The notes beneath the pieces are model-generated. The model was not told the DNA's origin and ran no database searches. It saw nothing but the letters and a program-made list of their open reading frames with translations. From an uncultured Saccharospirillaceae bacterium (GTDB taxonomy: Bacteria > Pseudomonadota > Gammaproteobacteria > Pseudomonadales > Oceanobacteraceae): DNA of 64,000 bases. Positions 1 through 9,484 of the stretch are shown piece by piece; the stretch's first letter is position 1; each line of letters begins with the position of its first letter. Position numbers and translations under genes: made by a program. The DNA lies in NCBI GenBank assembly GCA_947499545.1, contig CANMOZ010000001.1, forward strand, positions 186,001 to 250,000, given 5' to 3'.

Positions 1-543
1 GGCAAAGACTTATATCTGACCCACCCTATTATTGCTGCCGATGCTCTCACGCCTTTACCCTTGCTTGCTGAGTCGGCTGACATCATCCGTCATATGTATG
101 AACGTTTTTCTGGAAAGGGGAAACCTGAGGGCCTCATTGGCAACAATATTCCCATCGGATCACGGATTTTAAGGCTAACCATCGAGTACAACGAGCTAGC
201 TCACGGAGTTTATGATGGGAAAGAATTGAGCGCAGCAGATGCTTTCGAGCAGTTACAAGCAGGTTATCAAAAAGTATACGACCCTGAGATTTTCGACCTT
301 TATCAACGCTTAACTGAACATCTACGCGTCAGCAAAAAAGTTAAACGTGACACTTTAAAGCATTCCGACCAATTAGAAAAAGGCATGATCACGACACGTG
401 ACGTTATTAACCACGAGGGAACCATGTTGATCGCAAAAGGTTCCGAATTAACCGACAACCTGATACGCCAACTCCTCCGATATGAACAACGCGCAGGGGT
501 TAGTTTAAATATCTATATCGAGCGCCCCGAGGAAACCAAATAA
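1..543 (+). CDS. Degenerate HD-GYP domain protein, C-terminal part (5' end outside window)
   Basis: The reading frame is open from base 1, so the gene starts outside the window. The visible 180 residues hold the second half of an HD-GYP-like domain. The stretch ERFSGKGKPEGLIG followed by IPIGSRIL corresponds to the usual HHERWDGSGYPxGLxG...IPxxARI block. The domain looks degenerate: the HHE metal motif reads MYE, GYP reads GKP, and the usual DxYDAL reads IEYNEL. HD-GYP proteins normally hydrolyse cyclic-di-GMP; this copy has probably lost metal binding and may only bind ligand or partner. The C-terminal tail (GMITTRDVINHEGTMLIAKG) is typical of response-regulator phosphohydrolases, so a receiver domain may lie upstream. 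The FIST gene follows after 19 bases, suggesting an operon. Confidence 0.75.
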   Translation, partial: GKDLYLTHPIIAADALTPLPLLAESADIIRHMYERFSGKGKPEGLIGNNIPIGSRILRLTIEYNELAHGVYDGKELSAADAFEQLQAGYQKVYDPEIFDLYQRLTEHLRVSKKVKRDTLKHSDQLEKGMITTRDVINHEGTMLIAKGSELTDNLIRQLLRYEQRAGVSLNIYIERPEETK

Positions 544-562
544 ATGAAGCAAGGAAATGCTC

Positions 563-1738
563 ATGAAATTTAAAAGCCTCGTTTTAGATGCCTCCTCTGA
601 ATCCAAGGCTCTAGAAATATGTAAAGCTGAATTATCTGGGACAACACCTTCTCTCATTGTGACATTTTTTACCGAACAAGCGGGGCGTGAACATTTTTGG
701 GGACAATTGAAAGCATTGGTACCTTCAACGCCCATCATCGGCTCCTCCACCTGCCAAGGCTTGATCACTGACCAAGGCACCTGTTTTGACCAGAACTCAA
801 TTGGCCTTTTGATATTCGAAGACCCAGAAGGGCTTTATGGAATCGGCTTAGGCAAGATCACTGCAGAAGGGGGAGAGCCCGCAGGTGCCAGTGCCGCTGC
901 TTTAGCCATTGAAAATGCCAGTCACGGTGAAGAAAGCCCTGTCCTCTTATGGGTAACCATGCCCCCAGGAGATGAAGAGAATGTTCTAAAAGGCATTCGC
1001 TCGGTTGTAGGGCCCAACGTCCCTATCATGGGAGGAAGCAGCGCTGACAACAACATCAATGGCCAATGGCAACAGCTATTTAATGGGCAACTCTACAAAG
1101 ATGCCATTGTATGCTCAGCACTTTACCCCTCTTGTGAAGTGGGGATCGCCCTGTCATCGGGTTACCGTCCGTCTTCCAATAGAGCCATCGCCACAAAAGC
1201 CAAAGGGCGCACCCTTTTCGAGCTTGATCATCAACCTGCTGCTCAAATGTATAATCGTTGGCTCAAAGGCGCTCTTAAAGACGAATTAGCTAAGGGCGGT
1301 GATATTTTAATGAAAACCACACAAAGCCCTTTGGGGAGAAAGGTTTACGAACTCGAAGGGTTCAAAGGGTACATATTAAGTCACCCGGCCAGTATTACTG
1401 AGGAGGGTGCTATTCAACTGTTCGCAGAAATCCCTGAAGGCGACGAAGTCATCTGCATGACTGGGTCTATCGACAGCCTAACCGAGGGAGCTCGTATTGT
1501 CAGTGAAATTGCCCGCGAGCAAATCACAGGCCCTGTCTCAGGAGCGCTCTTAGTGTACTGTGCAGGCTGCATGCTAACGGTCGGAACAGAAATCGAGAGA
1601 GTGGCGGAAGGCGTGAAGAACACCCTTAAAGCACCCTGGTTAGGGGGATTCACATTTGGGGAGCAAGGCTTCTGCGCAGACAACGAAAACCGTCACGGAA
1701 ATCTCCTAATCACAGCTATCGTGTTTGGACAGTCTTAA
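563..1738 (+). CDS. FIST domain sensory protein
   Basis: This 391-residue protein has the FIST_N and FIST_C arrangement (about residues 30-225 and 230-380). FIST domains are predicted small-ligand sensors found with signalling modules. Supporting motifs are the PIIGSSTCQGLI strand near the N-terminus, the PIMGGSSADNN glycine-rich turn, and the C-terminal CAGCM and GGFTFGEQG segments, which are characteristic of FIST_C. No membrane segment is visible. An ATG at 557 lies in frame, but AAGGAA (551-556) directly abuts it and sits six bases before the ATG at 563, so 563 is preferred. It follows the degenerate HD-GYP gene closely and probably supplies ligand sensing to the same pathway. The ligand is unknown. 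Confidence 0.85.
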   Translation: MKFKSLVLDASSESKALEICKAELSGTTPSLIVTFFTEQAGREHFWGQLKALVPSTPIIGSSTCQGLITDQGTCFDQNSIGLLIFEDPEGLYGIGLGKITAEGGEPAGASAAALAIENASHGEESPVLLWVTMPPGDEENVLKGIRSVVGPNVPIMGGSSADNNINGQWQQLFNGQLYKDAIVCSALYPSCEVGIALSSGYRPSSNRAIATKAKGRTLFELDHQPAAQMYNRWLKGALKDELAKGGDILMKTTQSPLGRKVYELEGFKGYILSHPASITEEGAIQLFAEIPEGDEVICMTGSIDSLTEGARIVSEIAREQITGPVSGALLVYCAGCMLTVGTEIERVAEGVKNTLKAPWLGGFTFGEQGFCADNENRHGNLLITAIVFGQS

Positions 1739-1810
1739 ATAAGCAGATATCAGGGAAGAACGGAAAATCGGCCAGTCATTGGATGCGGCCCTATTTTCTT
1801 AAGGCACAAA

Positions 1811-1835
1811 AAAACCAGCCTTTCGGGCTGGTTTT
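1811..1835. terminator. Bidirectional Rho-independent terminator
   Basis: AAAACCAGCC and GGCTGGTTTT form a perfect ten-pair stem with a five-base loop. A T-run follows on the plus strand (end of the FIST gene) and A-runs give a U-run on the minus strand (end of the tRNA-Arg transcript). Confidence 0.9.
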
Positions 1836-1842
1836 CTGTATA

Positions 1843-1919
1843 TGGCGCGCTCGGGAGGATTCGAACCTCCGACCGCCTGGTTCGTAGCCAGGTACTCTAT
1901 CCAGCTGAGCTACGAGCGC
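1843..1919 (-). tRNA. tRNA-Arg(ACG), copy 1
   Basis: A 77-nt cloverleaf on the minus strand with 5' GCGCTCG paired to CGAGCGC, anticodon loop CTACGAA (anticodon ACG), GTTCGAATC T-loop and an encoded CCA. It is essentially identical to the copy at 1986-2062 and lies downstream of csrA and tRNA-Ser, as argV-type genes do in E. coli. Confidence 0.97.
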
Positions 1920-1985
1920 TTAATCTCGTATTGGGCGATGCCCTTTGTCCTGTAAAGCTTACCTTTCGCTTAAAGCCTTGATAAA

Positions 1986-2062
1986 TGGCGCGCTCGGGAG
2001 GATTCGAACCTCCGACCGCCTGGTTCGTAGCCAGGTACTCTATCCAGCTGAGCTACGAGCGC
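1986..2062 (-). tRNA. tRNA-Arg(ACG), copy 2
   Basis: Same 77-nt sequence as the downstream copy, with anticodon ACG and encoded CCA. The two genes are separated by 66 bases and are probably processed from one transcript with tRNA-Ser. Confidence 0.97.
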
Positions 2063-2157
2063 GTCGATGATCAAGAAGGTGGCGTATGATAGCCATCTCA
2101 ATCACAATGTCAAGAACTTTGCTTTTTTGGGGTTGATCAACCGCCAGGCAAGCTGCG

Positions 2158-2247
2158 TGGCGGAGAGAGAGGGATTCGAACCCTCGATACGCGTTAACGT
2201 ATACGCCCTTAGCAGGGGCGCGCCTTCAGCCACTCGGCCATCTCTCC
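2158..2247 (-). tRNA. tRNA-Ser(GCT)
   Basis: A 90-nt class II tRNA on the minus strand: GGAGAGA acceptor stem paired to TCTCTCC, anticodon loop CTGCTAA (anticodon GCT), a long variable arm (TACGTTAACGCGTA region), GTTCGAATC T-loop and encoded CCA. The csrA-serine tRNA-arginine tRNA order matches the conserved gammaproteobacterial arrangement. Confidence 0.97.
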
Positions 2248-2261
2248 GAAACACGCAGCGT

Positions 2262-2289
2262 ATAATAACAGGATTTTATATGAATGCAA
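2262..2289 (-). promoter_or_regulatory. Probable sigma-70 promoter of the tRNA-Ser/tRNA-Arg operon
   Basis: On the minus strand, TTGCAT (2284-2289) and TATTAT (2262-2267) are separated by 16 bases, followed by a GC-rich discriminator (ACGCTGCGTG) about 15 bases before the tRNA-Ser 5' end. A GC-rich discriminator is usual for stable-RNA promoters. The assignment rests on sequence likeness only. Confidence 0.55.
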
Positions 2290-2336
2290 CCAGTAAACTT
2301 AAAAAAAATTCAAATAAAAGAAGATGTTAGAGCGAC

Positions 2337-2567
2337 TTAACCTTGCTCCTGCTCTTGCTCCTGGTGGTGATGATGCTGTTGAGAACCGGACTGATCCTGT
2401 TCTTTTTCCTTTTTGATTCTTTGGTAGATTTCTTCGCGGTGCACATCCACTTCTCTTGGAGCGTTAACACCAATACGTACTTGGTTTCCTTTGACGCCAA
2501 GTACTGTGACGGTCACATCGTCACCAATCATTAGGGTCTCGCCTACACGACGCGTTAAAATTAACAT
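2337..2567 (-). CDS. csrA: Carbon storage regulator CsrA (RsmA) with low-complexity C-terminal tail
   Basis: CsrA is a homodimeric RNA-binding protein that blocks or stabilises mRNAs by binding GGA motifs near ribosome binding sites. The first 55 residues are a canonical CsrA core: [20 protein letters not shown] at the N-terminus and the RNA-contacting [12 protein letters not shown] strand. At 76 residues it is longer than the 61-residue E. coli protein. The extra tail is made almost only of Gln, His, Glu and Ser, with four consecutive histidines and a QE repeat. AGGAG lies just upstream of the ATG. It sits between lysC and tRNA-Ser, the standard location. Confidence 0.97.
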   Translation of the reverse strand: MLILTRRVGETLMIGDDVTVTVLGVKGNQVRIGVNAPREVDVHREEIYQRIKKEKEQDQSGSQQHHHHQEQEQEQG

Positions 2568-2703
2568 CTTTCTCTCCTGATCTCTGGATAGCTCTCACTA
2601 TGCCAGGCAAATCCGCAGTAAAACGCGTGAGCCTCACACGCATTTGCGAGACGCCCCTCAACTTCAAGTATTGACCAATTTCGCCAAAAAGGAAGCCAGA
2701 AAA

Positions 2704-2743
2704 GCCCCGGGGCAACTAACTTTTTTGTTAGCGCAACCGGGGT
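2704..2743 (-). terminator. Possible terminator downstream of lysC
   Basis: CCCCGG (2705-2710) pairs with CCGGGG (2737-2742), and CTAAC (2716-2720) pairs with GTTAG (2727-2731), with an unpaired interior loop between. On the minus strand the stem is followed by CTTTTCT. The imperfect stem limits confidence. The rest of the lysC-csrA gap should hold the csrA promoter and leader. Confidence 0.4.
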
Positions 2744-2805
2744 TCCTCAATGGCAACAAGCGGTTACCGAAGATCTAGGGGTTGTCCCACGTCAAAACAA
2801 TCGAT

Positions 2806-4059
2806 TCAGGGGGCAGGTGGATAGTGCTCTTCCTGAACGTCTTTCTCATCCAAGTCAAAGGCCGTGTGCAAAGCTCTCACAGCCAATTCTAGGTACTTCT
2901 CAGCAATAACCACTGAAATCTTAATTTCAGACGTTGAGATGATCTGAATGTTGATCGCCTCAGCAGCCAAGGTATCAAACATGGTCGATGCAACGCCTGC
3001 ATGCGACCTCATACCCACACCAACCAAGGATACTTTCGCGATTTTGTCGTCGCTGACAACCGACTCGGCTTTAAGGTCTTGCGCGACCTCTTCCAAAATA
3101 CCAATGGCTTTTTTAAAGTCATTACGATGCACGGTGAACGTAAAATCGGTCGTTTGATCAACACCAATATTTTGAACAATCATATCGACTTCAATATTGG
3201 CTCGACCAATTGGACCTAAAATCTTTGAGGCTACCCCCGGTACGTCGGGCACCCCTTTGACGGTTAATTTGGCTTCGTCTCGATTAAATGCAATACCGGA
3301 AATGATCGGCTGTTCCACTGCGTTCTCTTCCTCAATCGTAATCAAAGTGCCTGGTCCATCACTGAAACTGCTTAGCACTCTGAGTGGGACTTTGTATTTG
3401 CCAGCAAACTCAACAGAACGAATCTGCAACACTTTTGAACCTAAGCTGGCCATTTCCAGCATTTCTTCAAAGGTGATTTTTTCCATGCGTTTTGCTTTAT
3501 CTACCACGCGCGGGTCGGTCGTATAGACGCCGTCCACGTCCGTGTAGATCTGACACTCATCTGCCTTTAACACGGCTGCTAAAGCAACGGCCGTGGTATC
3601 AGAACCACCGCGTCCCAGGGTCGTTATGTTTCCATTGGGGTCAACCCCCTGAAACCCTGCGACGATGACGACGCGTCCCTGATTCAAATCCGCTCTCATC
3701 CGAGCACCATCAATGTCTTGAATGCGTGCTTTGGTGTGAGAGTTGTCGGTTTTGATCCCAACCTGAGAGCCAGTGTAAGAAATAGCAGATATATCGCGTT
3801 TATTTAACGCCATGGATAACAACGCGATCGTGACTTGTTCACCCGTAGACACCAAAACGTCTAATTCGCGAGGATGGGGGTCTGGTGCAATTTGTCGAGC
3901 TAAATCCAATAATCGATTGGTTTCTCCGCTCATGGCGGAAACGACGACTACAACATCATGTCCTGCATTGCGGGTACGCGCGACACGCTCCGCAACTGCT
4001 TCTATGCGCTCGATGCTGCCAACTGATGTACCGCCGTACTTCTGAACGTAAAGAGCCAT
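2806..4059 (-). CDS. lysC: Aspartate kinase
   Basis: Catalyses ATP-dependent phosphorylation of aspartate, the first step towards lysine, threonine, methionine and diaminopimelate. The 417-residue protein has the amino acid kinase domain starting with [14 protein letters not shown], the [14 protein letters not shown] strand, [14 protein letters not shown] near residue 150, and two ACT domains in the last 150 residues ([14 protein letters not shown] and [15 protein letters not shown]), which bind the feedback inhibitor. Length matches the single-function Pseudomonas-type enzyme. An upstream in-frame ATG at 4077 would add six residues, but family members begin at MALxVQK, so 4059 is chosen. It lies between alaS and csrA, as in Pseudomonas and relatives. 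Confidence 0.97.
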   Translation of the reverse strand: MALYVQKYGGTSVGSIERIEAVAERVARTRNAGHDVVVVVSAMSGETNRLLDLARQIAPDPHPRELDVLVSTGEQVTIALLSMALNKRDISAISYTGSQVGIKTDNSHTKARIQDIDGARMRADLNQGRVVIVAGFQGVDPNGNITTLGRGGSDTTAVALAAVLKADECQIYTDVDGVYTTDPRVVDKAKRMEKITFEEMLEMASLGSKVLQIRSVEFAGKYKVPLRVLSSFSDGPGTLITIEEENAVEQPIISGIAFNRDEAKLTVKGVPDVPGVASKILGPIGRANIEVDMIVQNIGVDQTTDFTFTVHRNDFKKAIGILEEVAQDLKAESVVSDDKIAKVSLVGVGMRSHAGVASTMFDTLAAEAINIQIISTSEIKISVVIAEKYLELAVRALHTAFDLDEKDVQEEHYPPAP

Positions 4060-4187
4060 TATTCCATTTGCAATCAATCCAATGACGGGATATTAAACGT
4101 TAATACCCGCCAAATTTAAACCAAAAAAAGCCCAAATATTTAAGATAAGTGTTCGAACTTAGGCAGACACTCCACCTAAGCATTCAC

Positions 4188-6791
4188 TTACTTTATATGA
4201 ACTTCAGCCCATTGCCACAGGGACGCTATGGCATCTTTCAATCCTTCTGCTCGGCGACCGCCTGCTTGTGCAAGATCCGGTTTACCGCCACCTTTTCCAT
4301 CCACATGCTGCGCTGCCACATTGACAATTTCACCGGCTTTATAAGTACCGGTGAGATCCTTTGTCACACCTGCAATCAAACTCACTTTTTCGTCTTCAGC
4401 AGACCCCAATAAGATAATGGCTCTGCCTAATTTGTTTTTCAGTTGATCCATAGTAGCACGCAAGGCTTTAACATCTGCACCAGGAATTTCCGCAGCAAGC
4501 ACCTGAATATCTCCAAAGGCTTTCGCCGCTGCGGCAAGATCATTACCCGCACCTGAAGCCAATTTCGCTTTAAGCTGCTCTACTTCTTTTTCCAACAATT
4601 TCATTTTTGAAAACATTTGTGTGCTTTTATCAACTAAAGCATCGGGCGACGATTTAAAAATATCCCCTAAAGCATGCAAGCATTGCTGCTGTTGTCTGAC
4701 ATACTCTAACGCAGATTCCCCCACAACCGCTTCGACACGGCGCACACCTGAGGCAATTCCACTTTCACTCAGGATCGTGAGAAATCCAATGTCACCCGTT
4801 CTACGAGCGTGTGTCCCACCACAAAGTTCCACAGAGAATTGTTCCGTACCCATACTTAAAACACGAACCTGCTCGTCGTATTTCTCTCCAAAGAGTGCCA
4901 TAGCGCCTTTGGCTTTGGCTTGTTCTATGTCCATACTCTCAGTTGTGACAGCTGTATTTGCACGTATTTGTGCATTAACCAAATTTTCTACTTGCTGAAT
5001 TTCTTCGGCTGACATGGCTTCAAGATGCGAAAAGTCAAAGCGCAGGCGATCGGGTAAAACAATTGAACCCTTTTGCTGTACATGAGACCCCAATGTTGAT
5101 CTTAAAGCGGCATGTAAAAGGTGCGTTGCAGAGTGATGCAGGGCAATTTGTTGGCGGCGATTAGCATCAACTTCGGCTGTTATTTTATCGCCTTGTTTAA
5201 ATACACCTTGAACCACTTTGCCATAATGCAAATGTACTTTGCCCTGCTTTTTACAGTCAGTCACTTTAAATACAGCCGATTCTGAACGGATGTAACCCTG
5301 ATCACCGACCTGCCCACCTGACTCTGCATAAAATGGTGTATGAGCAAGCACCACGACAGCCTCGTCGCCCTGTGCTATTTGGCTGACTTCTTGATGACCC
5401 ACCAACAGTGATTTTACATCTGCGGACTCTACCAGTGCGTCATATCCATGAAAGGCCGTTTCTCCATCAAGATGAAGCGCATGGTTATAATCCATTTCAA
5501 ATTGATTCGCTTTGCGTGCCGTTTCGCGTTGTCGATCCATGGCTTGATCGAAACCCGCTTGATCCACATCAACACCCTGTTCACGCGCAACGTCAGCCGT
5601 TAAATCCAGCGGAAATCCGTACGTATCATAGAGTTTAAAGGCAACCTCTCCGGGAAGTGTTTTACCCTCCAACTCACTCAAAGCTTGCTGCAAAATTTTC
5701 ATGCCATTATCAAGTGTTTTGGCAAACTGCTCTTCTTCTAAACGTAAGATTTTTTCAACATGCTTCTGTTTTTCAATGAGATCTGGATTCACCTCACCCA
5801 TTTCCGTAATCAACGGGCGCACTAAGCGATAAAAGAAAGGTTCTACAGCGCCCAGCTTATGCCCATGGCGTAACGCTCTTCGAATGATCCGACGCAGCAC
5901 ATAACCACGCCCCTCGTTAGAAGGCATCACCCCATCGACAATTAAAAAGGCGGTTGATCGGATGTGATCAGCAATCACTCTAAGTGATTGATTTTCCATA
6001 TCTTTTATACTTAATTCCGCGGCTACGGCATGAATCAAATTCTGAAACAGATCAATTTCATAATTACTGTGTACGCCTTGCAAAATAGCCGCTAAACGCT
6101 CAAGTCCCATTCCGGTATCTACGGAGGGTTTTGGCAGTGGTTCTAGACGACCATCAGCAAAGCGGTTGTATTGCATGAATACCAAATTCCAGATTTCAAT
6201 GTAACGATCCAGATCATCGTTTTCAGACCCAGGGGGGCCACCCGGAACTTCAGGGCCATGATCATAAAATATTTCGGTACAGGGGCCACAAGGACCGGTA
6301 TCACCCATTTGCCAAAAATTGTCTTTCTCATCTAGACGAGATAAACGGTTGGGATCAACGCCAATCTCATTCACCCAAATATCGGCCGCTTCATCATCTT
6401 CACGAAAAACGGTCACCCACAACCGTTCTTTTGGTAGGTTCAAAACACCCGTCAAAAACTCCCATGCAAAGCGGATCGCATCACGTTTGAAATAATCGCC
6501 AAAACTGAAGTTTCCAAGCATTTCAAAATAAGTATGGTGTCTTGCGGTGTAACCAACATTTTCTAAGTCATTATGCTTCCCGCCAGCACGTACAACCCTC
6601 TGGGCGGTCGTTGCTCGACGATAGGAGCGCTTATCGTTACCTAAAAAAACGTCTTTGAACTGATTCATCCCCGCATTGGTGAACAACAAAGTTGGGTCAT
6701 TCTCAGGCACGAGAGAACTGCTCGCCACAACCTGATGCCCCTGTTGCTCAAAATAAGCTAGAAATGCCTTTCTTATGTCAATTGTCTTCAT
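4188..6791 (-). CDS. alaS: Alanyl-tRNA synthetase
   Basis: Charges tRNA-Ala and edits mischarged tRNA. The 867-residue protein is full length for the family. It has the class II catalytic core at the N-terminus ([20 protein letters not shown], and [19 protein letters not shown] as motif 2), the editing domain with HHSATHLL and [13 protein letters not shown] zinc-binding histidines and cysteine at about residues 565 and 665, and a C-terminal DHHA1 domain ending in [14 protein letters not shown]. No frameshift or missing motif is visible. It is followed by lysC after 128 bases on the same strand, so the two may be partly co-transcribed. Confidence 0.98.
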   Translation of the reverse strand: MKTIDIRKAFLAYFEQQGHQVVASSSLVPENDPTLLFTNAGMNQFKDVFLGNDKRSYRRATTAQRVVRAGGKHNDLENVGYTARHHTYFEMLGNFSFGDYFKRDAIRFAWEFLTGVLNLPKERLWVTVFREDDEAADIWVNEIGVDPNRLSRLDEKDNFWQMGDTGPCGPCTEIFYDHGPEVPGGPPGSENDDLDRYIEIWNLVFMQYNRFADGRLEPLPKPSVDTGMGLERLAAILQGVHSNYEIDLFQNLIHAVAAELSIKDMENQSLRVIADHIRSTAFLIVDGVMPSNEGRGYVLRRIIRRALRHGHKLGAVEPFFYRLVRPLITEMGEVNPDLIEKQKHVEKILRLEEEQFAKTLDNGMKILQQALSELEGKTLPGEVAFKLYDTYGFPLDLTADVAREQGVDVDQAGFDQAMDRQRETARKANQFEMDYNHALHLDGETAFHGYDALVESADVKSLLVGHQEVSQIAQGDEAVVVLAHTPFYAESGGQVGDQGYIRSESAVFKVTDCKKQGKVHLHYGKVVQGVFKQGDKITAEVDANRRQQIALHHSATHLLHAALRSTLGSHVQQKGSIVLPDRLRFDFSHLEAMSAEEIQQVENLVNAQIRANTAVTTESMDIEQAKAKGAMALFGEKYDEQVRVLSMGTEQFSVELCGGTHARRTGDIGFLTILSESGIASGVRRVEAVVGESALEYVRQQQQCLHALGDIFKSSPDALVDKSTQMFSKMKLLEKEVEQLKAKLASGAGNDLAAAAKAFGDIQVLAAEIPGADVKALRATMDQLKNKLGRAIILLGSAEDEKVSLIAGVTKDLTGTYKAGEIVNVAAQHVDGKGGGKPDLAQAGGRRAEGLKDAIASLWQWAEVHIK

Positions 6792-6934
6792 AGATAACCT
6801 AATGTAGGAGAATTCCCTACGCTCAGCTCAGAACTTAGTTAAAAGAATGGGGACCAAGTATATACAGTGGCGATCCTAGCCAAAAGGGTTAGGTCAAGAT
6901 ACTTTGCGCTTAATGGGGCGAAACTTAGGTTTTT

Positions 6935-6958
6935 TTGCAATATTTCCGGAAATTGCAA
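6935..6958. repeat. Imperfect inverted repeat between alaS and the 6997 gene
   Basis: The core ATTTCCGGAAAT is a perfect 12-base palindrome flanked by TTGCAA on each side, giving an 11-pair stem with a two-base bulge. It lies in the divergent region between alaS and the plus-strand gene at 6997. No U-run follows in either direction, so a protein-binding site is more likely than a terminator. Function unknown. Confidence 0.4.
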
Positions 6959-6996
6959 GCTAAAGCCTATATGCTGGAGTTAACTAGCGCCACAGA

Positions 6997-7563
6997 ATGC
7001 TTAATGGTTTGGAAGTAGTCACATTGCTCAAAATAACCCTAATAGGGTTTTTAGGTGTTACCCTCTTCGTCAGTAGTTTCTCCTCTGCAGAACCGTACCG
7101 GGGGCCAAATAACACCTTGAATCCATCAGCCTCCAACTTGGCCCCTTTAACGCCGAGTACCGAGTACTTTTGGCTTCCTGAGTCCGTTTTATCCCCTTCT
7201 AACTGTGTCGAAACACCCGATGAGTGGCCTTCTAGTAATCGACCATTGCTTAAAAACAACCTCAGTGACGATCATAAAGTCCCTCACAGACAAGAGAACA
7301 GTGGTTGCACAGTGTCGACGAATGAGAACACCAAAACTCATCCGACGACCCTCCCCAATATGTTTGATGAATCTTCGCGTGTTGTTAAAGAGTCAGAAGT
7401 GACCTTTGGTGGACGGCTAGAATTCAGAAATAACAAAAAGGAAAAGAGCGAGGAAACAGATCAAACCACTGGAGCACAAAAGTCTAACGAGTCATCTATT
7501 GAGTTGACACCCGAACTTGAAATTACCGGTGGAGAGGTAACGATTGAGTTTAAAACGAAATAG
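6997..7563 (+). CDS. Hypothetical secreted or membrane-anchored protein
   Basis: I do not recognise this 188-residue protein. It has a hydrophobic N-terminal stretch (about residues 8-28, ending VSSFSSAEP) compatible with a signal peptide cleaved near SSA. The rest is hydrophilic and rich in Ser, Thr, Asn and Glu with little obvious secondary structure, so it may be an extracytoplasmic unstructured protein. There is no convincing ribosome binding site: CTGGAG lies 18 bases upstream of the ATG. The stop is 48 bases before the NADH dehydrogenase start. The gene could be spurious, but the signal-like N-terminus argues for it. Confidence 0.5.
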   Translation: MLNGLEVVTLLKITLIGFLGVTLFVSSFSSAEPYRGPNNTLNPSASNLAPLTPSTEYFWLPESVLSPSNCVETPDEWPSSNRPLLKNNLSDDHKVPHRQENSGCTVSTNENTKTHPTTLPNMFDESSRVVKESEVTFGGRLEFRNNKKEKSEETDQTTGAQKSNESSIELTPELEITGGEVTIEFKTK

Positions 7564-7611
7564 CCTCTCACGAAGCAAAAGAACATACATTGCAAAACGG
7601 TGGAGCACACC

Positions 7612-8919
7612 ATGGGATGCCCAAAAATCCTTGTCGTTGGCGGCGGCGCCGGCGGACTTGAGCTTGCGACCCGACTCGGACGGTCGCTAGGAAAGTCCAA
7701 AAAAGCCGAGATACACCTGATCGATTCAAGCAACACACATCTGTGGAAACCTTTATTGCACGAGATCGCTGCTGGTTCATTGGACACAGGCACTCACGCT
7801 CTCAGTTACCGAGCACAAGCCCACAATCATCATTTTCAGTTCCACTTAGGCCGAATGCAGCAACTGGATCAAGCCAATAAGCGGATCACACTAGAACCCT
7901 TACTGGATGAAGAAGGGCGTACAATTTTAGGGCAACGGAGTTTGGAATATGACTACTTGGTTCTTGCCGTTGGCAGCCAAACCAATGACTTTAATACACT
8001 CGGCGCTCGAGATTATTGTTACTTCCTCGACAGCACCGATCAAGCAGAGCGCTTTCACCAACACCTTCTAAACCGATTCTTGCACGCCAACTCTCAACAG
8101 GCTCCAGAATCCGGCCCAAGGCTGACCATAGGCATTGTAGGCGGGGGAGCAACGGGTGTTGAACTGGCAGCAGAGCTCTACCAAGCGTCAGAGCAACTGG
8201 CCGCTTTTGGCCTTACCAATCTTTCCCCTGAGTCCATTAAGGTGGTCCTGATTGAAGCCAGCGATCGTATTCTCCCTCACTTGCCCGAGCGTATTTCTAC
8301 TTCGGCCAAAGACGAACTTAGCCGCCTAGGCGTGGAGGTCAAAACGCATACGCGCATTGCTGAGGTTCTAAGTGCAGGCTTTTTAACGGCAGAAGAAGAG
8401 TTTATTCGCTGTGACATGATGGTCTGGGCGGCGGGTGTGAAGGCCCCTAAATTCTTAAGTGAAATCGGTTTACCCACCAATCGGATTCAACAGGTCGAAG
8501 TCGACCAGTCGCTTCGGGTTCAAGGCCAGGAACGTATCTTTGCATTGGGCGATTGTGCGGCTTGCCCACAGCCAGACGGGCGCTTTGTTCCTCCTCGTGC
8601 TCAAGCAGCTCACCAACAGGCCAGCACCCTTTTCAAAAGCCTGAAACGCTTGATTAACAATGCCGAGGAACAGCCACTGCCGTTCGTTTATCATGACCAT
8701 GGTTCCCTGGTTTCTCTTAGCCGATACTCTGCGCTAGGTAACCTTATGGGCAATTTATCGAGTGGTTCTATGACGGTCGAAGGCAAGCTCGCGCGCTTGA
8801 TGTACATCTCATTGTATCGAATGCATTTAAGAGCGCTCCACGGGTTTTGGAGAACCCTTCTGATTACACTGTCTGAACGCATGCACAGAAGCGTAAAGCC
8901 TCGCTTAAAATTGCACTGA
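7612..8919 (+). CDS. ndh: Type II NADH:quinone oxidoreductase (NDH-2 family)
   Basis: A 435-residue FAD/NAD(P)-binding pyridine nucleotide-disulfide family protein. NDH-2 enzymes move electrons from NADH to quinone at the inner membrane face without pumping protons. The FAD site is ILVVGGGAGGLELAT at the N-terminus, the NAD site is IGIVGGGATGVELAAELY near residue 180, and the FAD-closing motif is RIFALGDCAA near residue 310. The WKPLLHEIAAG segment and the basic amphipathic C-terminus (membrane association) are typical of NDH-2. An in-frame GTG at 7600 exists, but GGTGGAG at 7599-7605 is a good ribosome binding site for the ATG at 7612. Confidence 0.9.
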   Translation: MGCPKILVVGGGAGGLELATRLGRSLGKSKKAEIHLIDSSNTHLWKPLLHEIAAGSLDTGTHALSYRAQAHNHHFQFHLGRMQQLDQANKRITLEPLLDEEGRTILGQRSLEYDYLVLAVGSQTNDFNTLGARDYCYFLDSTDQAERFHQHLLNRFLHANSQQAPESGPRLTIGIVGGGATGVELAAELYQASEQLAAFGLTNLSPESIKVVLIEASDRILPHLPERISTSAKDELSRLGVEVKTHTRIAEVLSAGFLTAEEEFIRCDMMVWAAGVKAPKFLSEIGLPTNRIQQVEVDQSLRVQGQERIFALGDCAACPQPDGRFVPPRAQAAHQQASTLFKSLKRLINNAEEQPLPFVYHDHGSLVSLSRYSALGNLMGNLSSGSMTVEGKLARLMYISLYRMHLRALHGFWRTLLITLSERMHRSVKPRLKLH

Positions 8920-8929
8920 AAGGCACAGA

Positions 8930-8963
8930 ATAAAACGACACCTTCCCCAATCGGGTGGGTGTC
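8930..8963 (-). terminator. Terminator of the 8988-9317 gene
   Basis: GACACC (8937-8942) pairs with GGTGTC (8958-8963), with an inner CCC/GGG pairing. On the minus strand it is followed by GTTTTATTC (8936 downward). It may also help to end the convergent ndh transcript, although no T-run follows on the plus strand. Confidence 0.65.
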
Positions 8964-8987
8964 ACCTTACAAGCACAAGCGCGGTTA

Positions 8988-9317
8988 TTAGATACTGGGA
9001 GTTAAGTTTTTTACATTGCGAGCGCAGAGGAAAATCAACCCATCTGACAAATCCCCTACCTCGACCTGAGTCGGAGCGAAGGGTGAAGGGCGCACGCTGG
9101 CTATATACAAGCCTCGAGCTGAAATCAGATTTCTCGCGGTTTCTTGAAATCTAGGATGGGCAAATGCGTAAGTATGGCGAACATTGTCACGCTCTAAAGT
9201 AATCACCAACCTCGGCTCAGTCAGCTCATTACCACGAAAGTAATTGACGTAACTCACTTCGAAGCTTTCATCAAACTGAAACAAGCACTGACTGGTTTTT
9301 TGGTTGCTAACGCTCAT
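8988..9317 (-). CDS. Small conserved-looking hypothetical protein
   Basis: 109 residues, no signal peptide or membrane segment. I cannot assign a family. The sequence (VSYVNYFRGNELTEPRLVITLE, later LSDGLIFLCARNV) suggests a compact mixed alpha/beta soluble protein. A TTG at 9326 lies in frame; the ATG at 9317 is preferred, with TTGGAA upstream. The gene has its own downstream terminator, which supports it being real. It is convergent with ndh and stands alone. Confidence 0.7.
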   Translation of the reverse strand: MSVSNQKTSQCLFQFDESFEVSYVNYFRGNELTEPRLVITLERDNVRHTYAFAHPRFQETARNLISARGLYIASVRPSPFAPTQVEVGDLSDGLIFLCARNVKNLTPSI

Positions 9318-9484
9318 GGATTCCAAGCCCTGTCACACAATCCCCTTATATAAGGTTCTAGTCTTGCGAACAGGGCTTTGCAATTCGATGAGTAGAAAGC
9401 GCTTAAAGTGGATTTTTATAGAGCCAAAAAAGCTAAGACATGACGGTTCATGTGTCACTTGAGACTTGAAAAATCCAGAGATAT

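Noticed and set aside
2067-2330. Plus-strand open frame over the tRNA-Ser gene
   Set aside because: It runs antisense through a clear tRNA and has no protein features.
2521-2715. Minus-strand 64-codon frame between lysC and csrA
   Set aside because: Overlaps the csrA start and its leader; composition is not protein-like.
6935-6958. Rho-independent terminator
   Set aside because: The hairpin has no U-run after it on either strand; the T-run precedes it on the plus strand.
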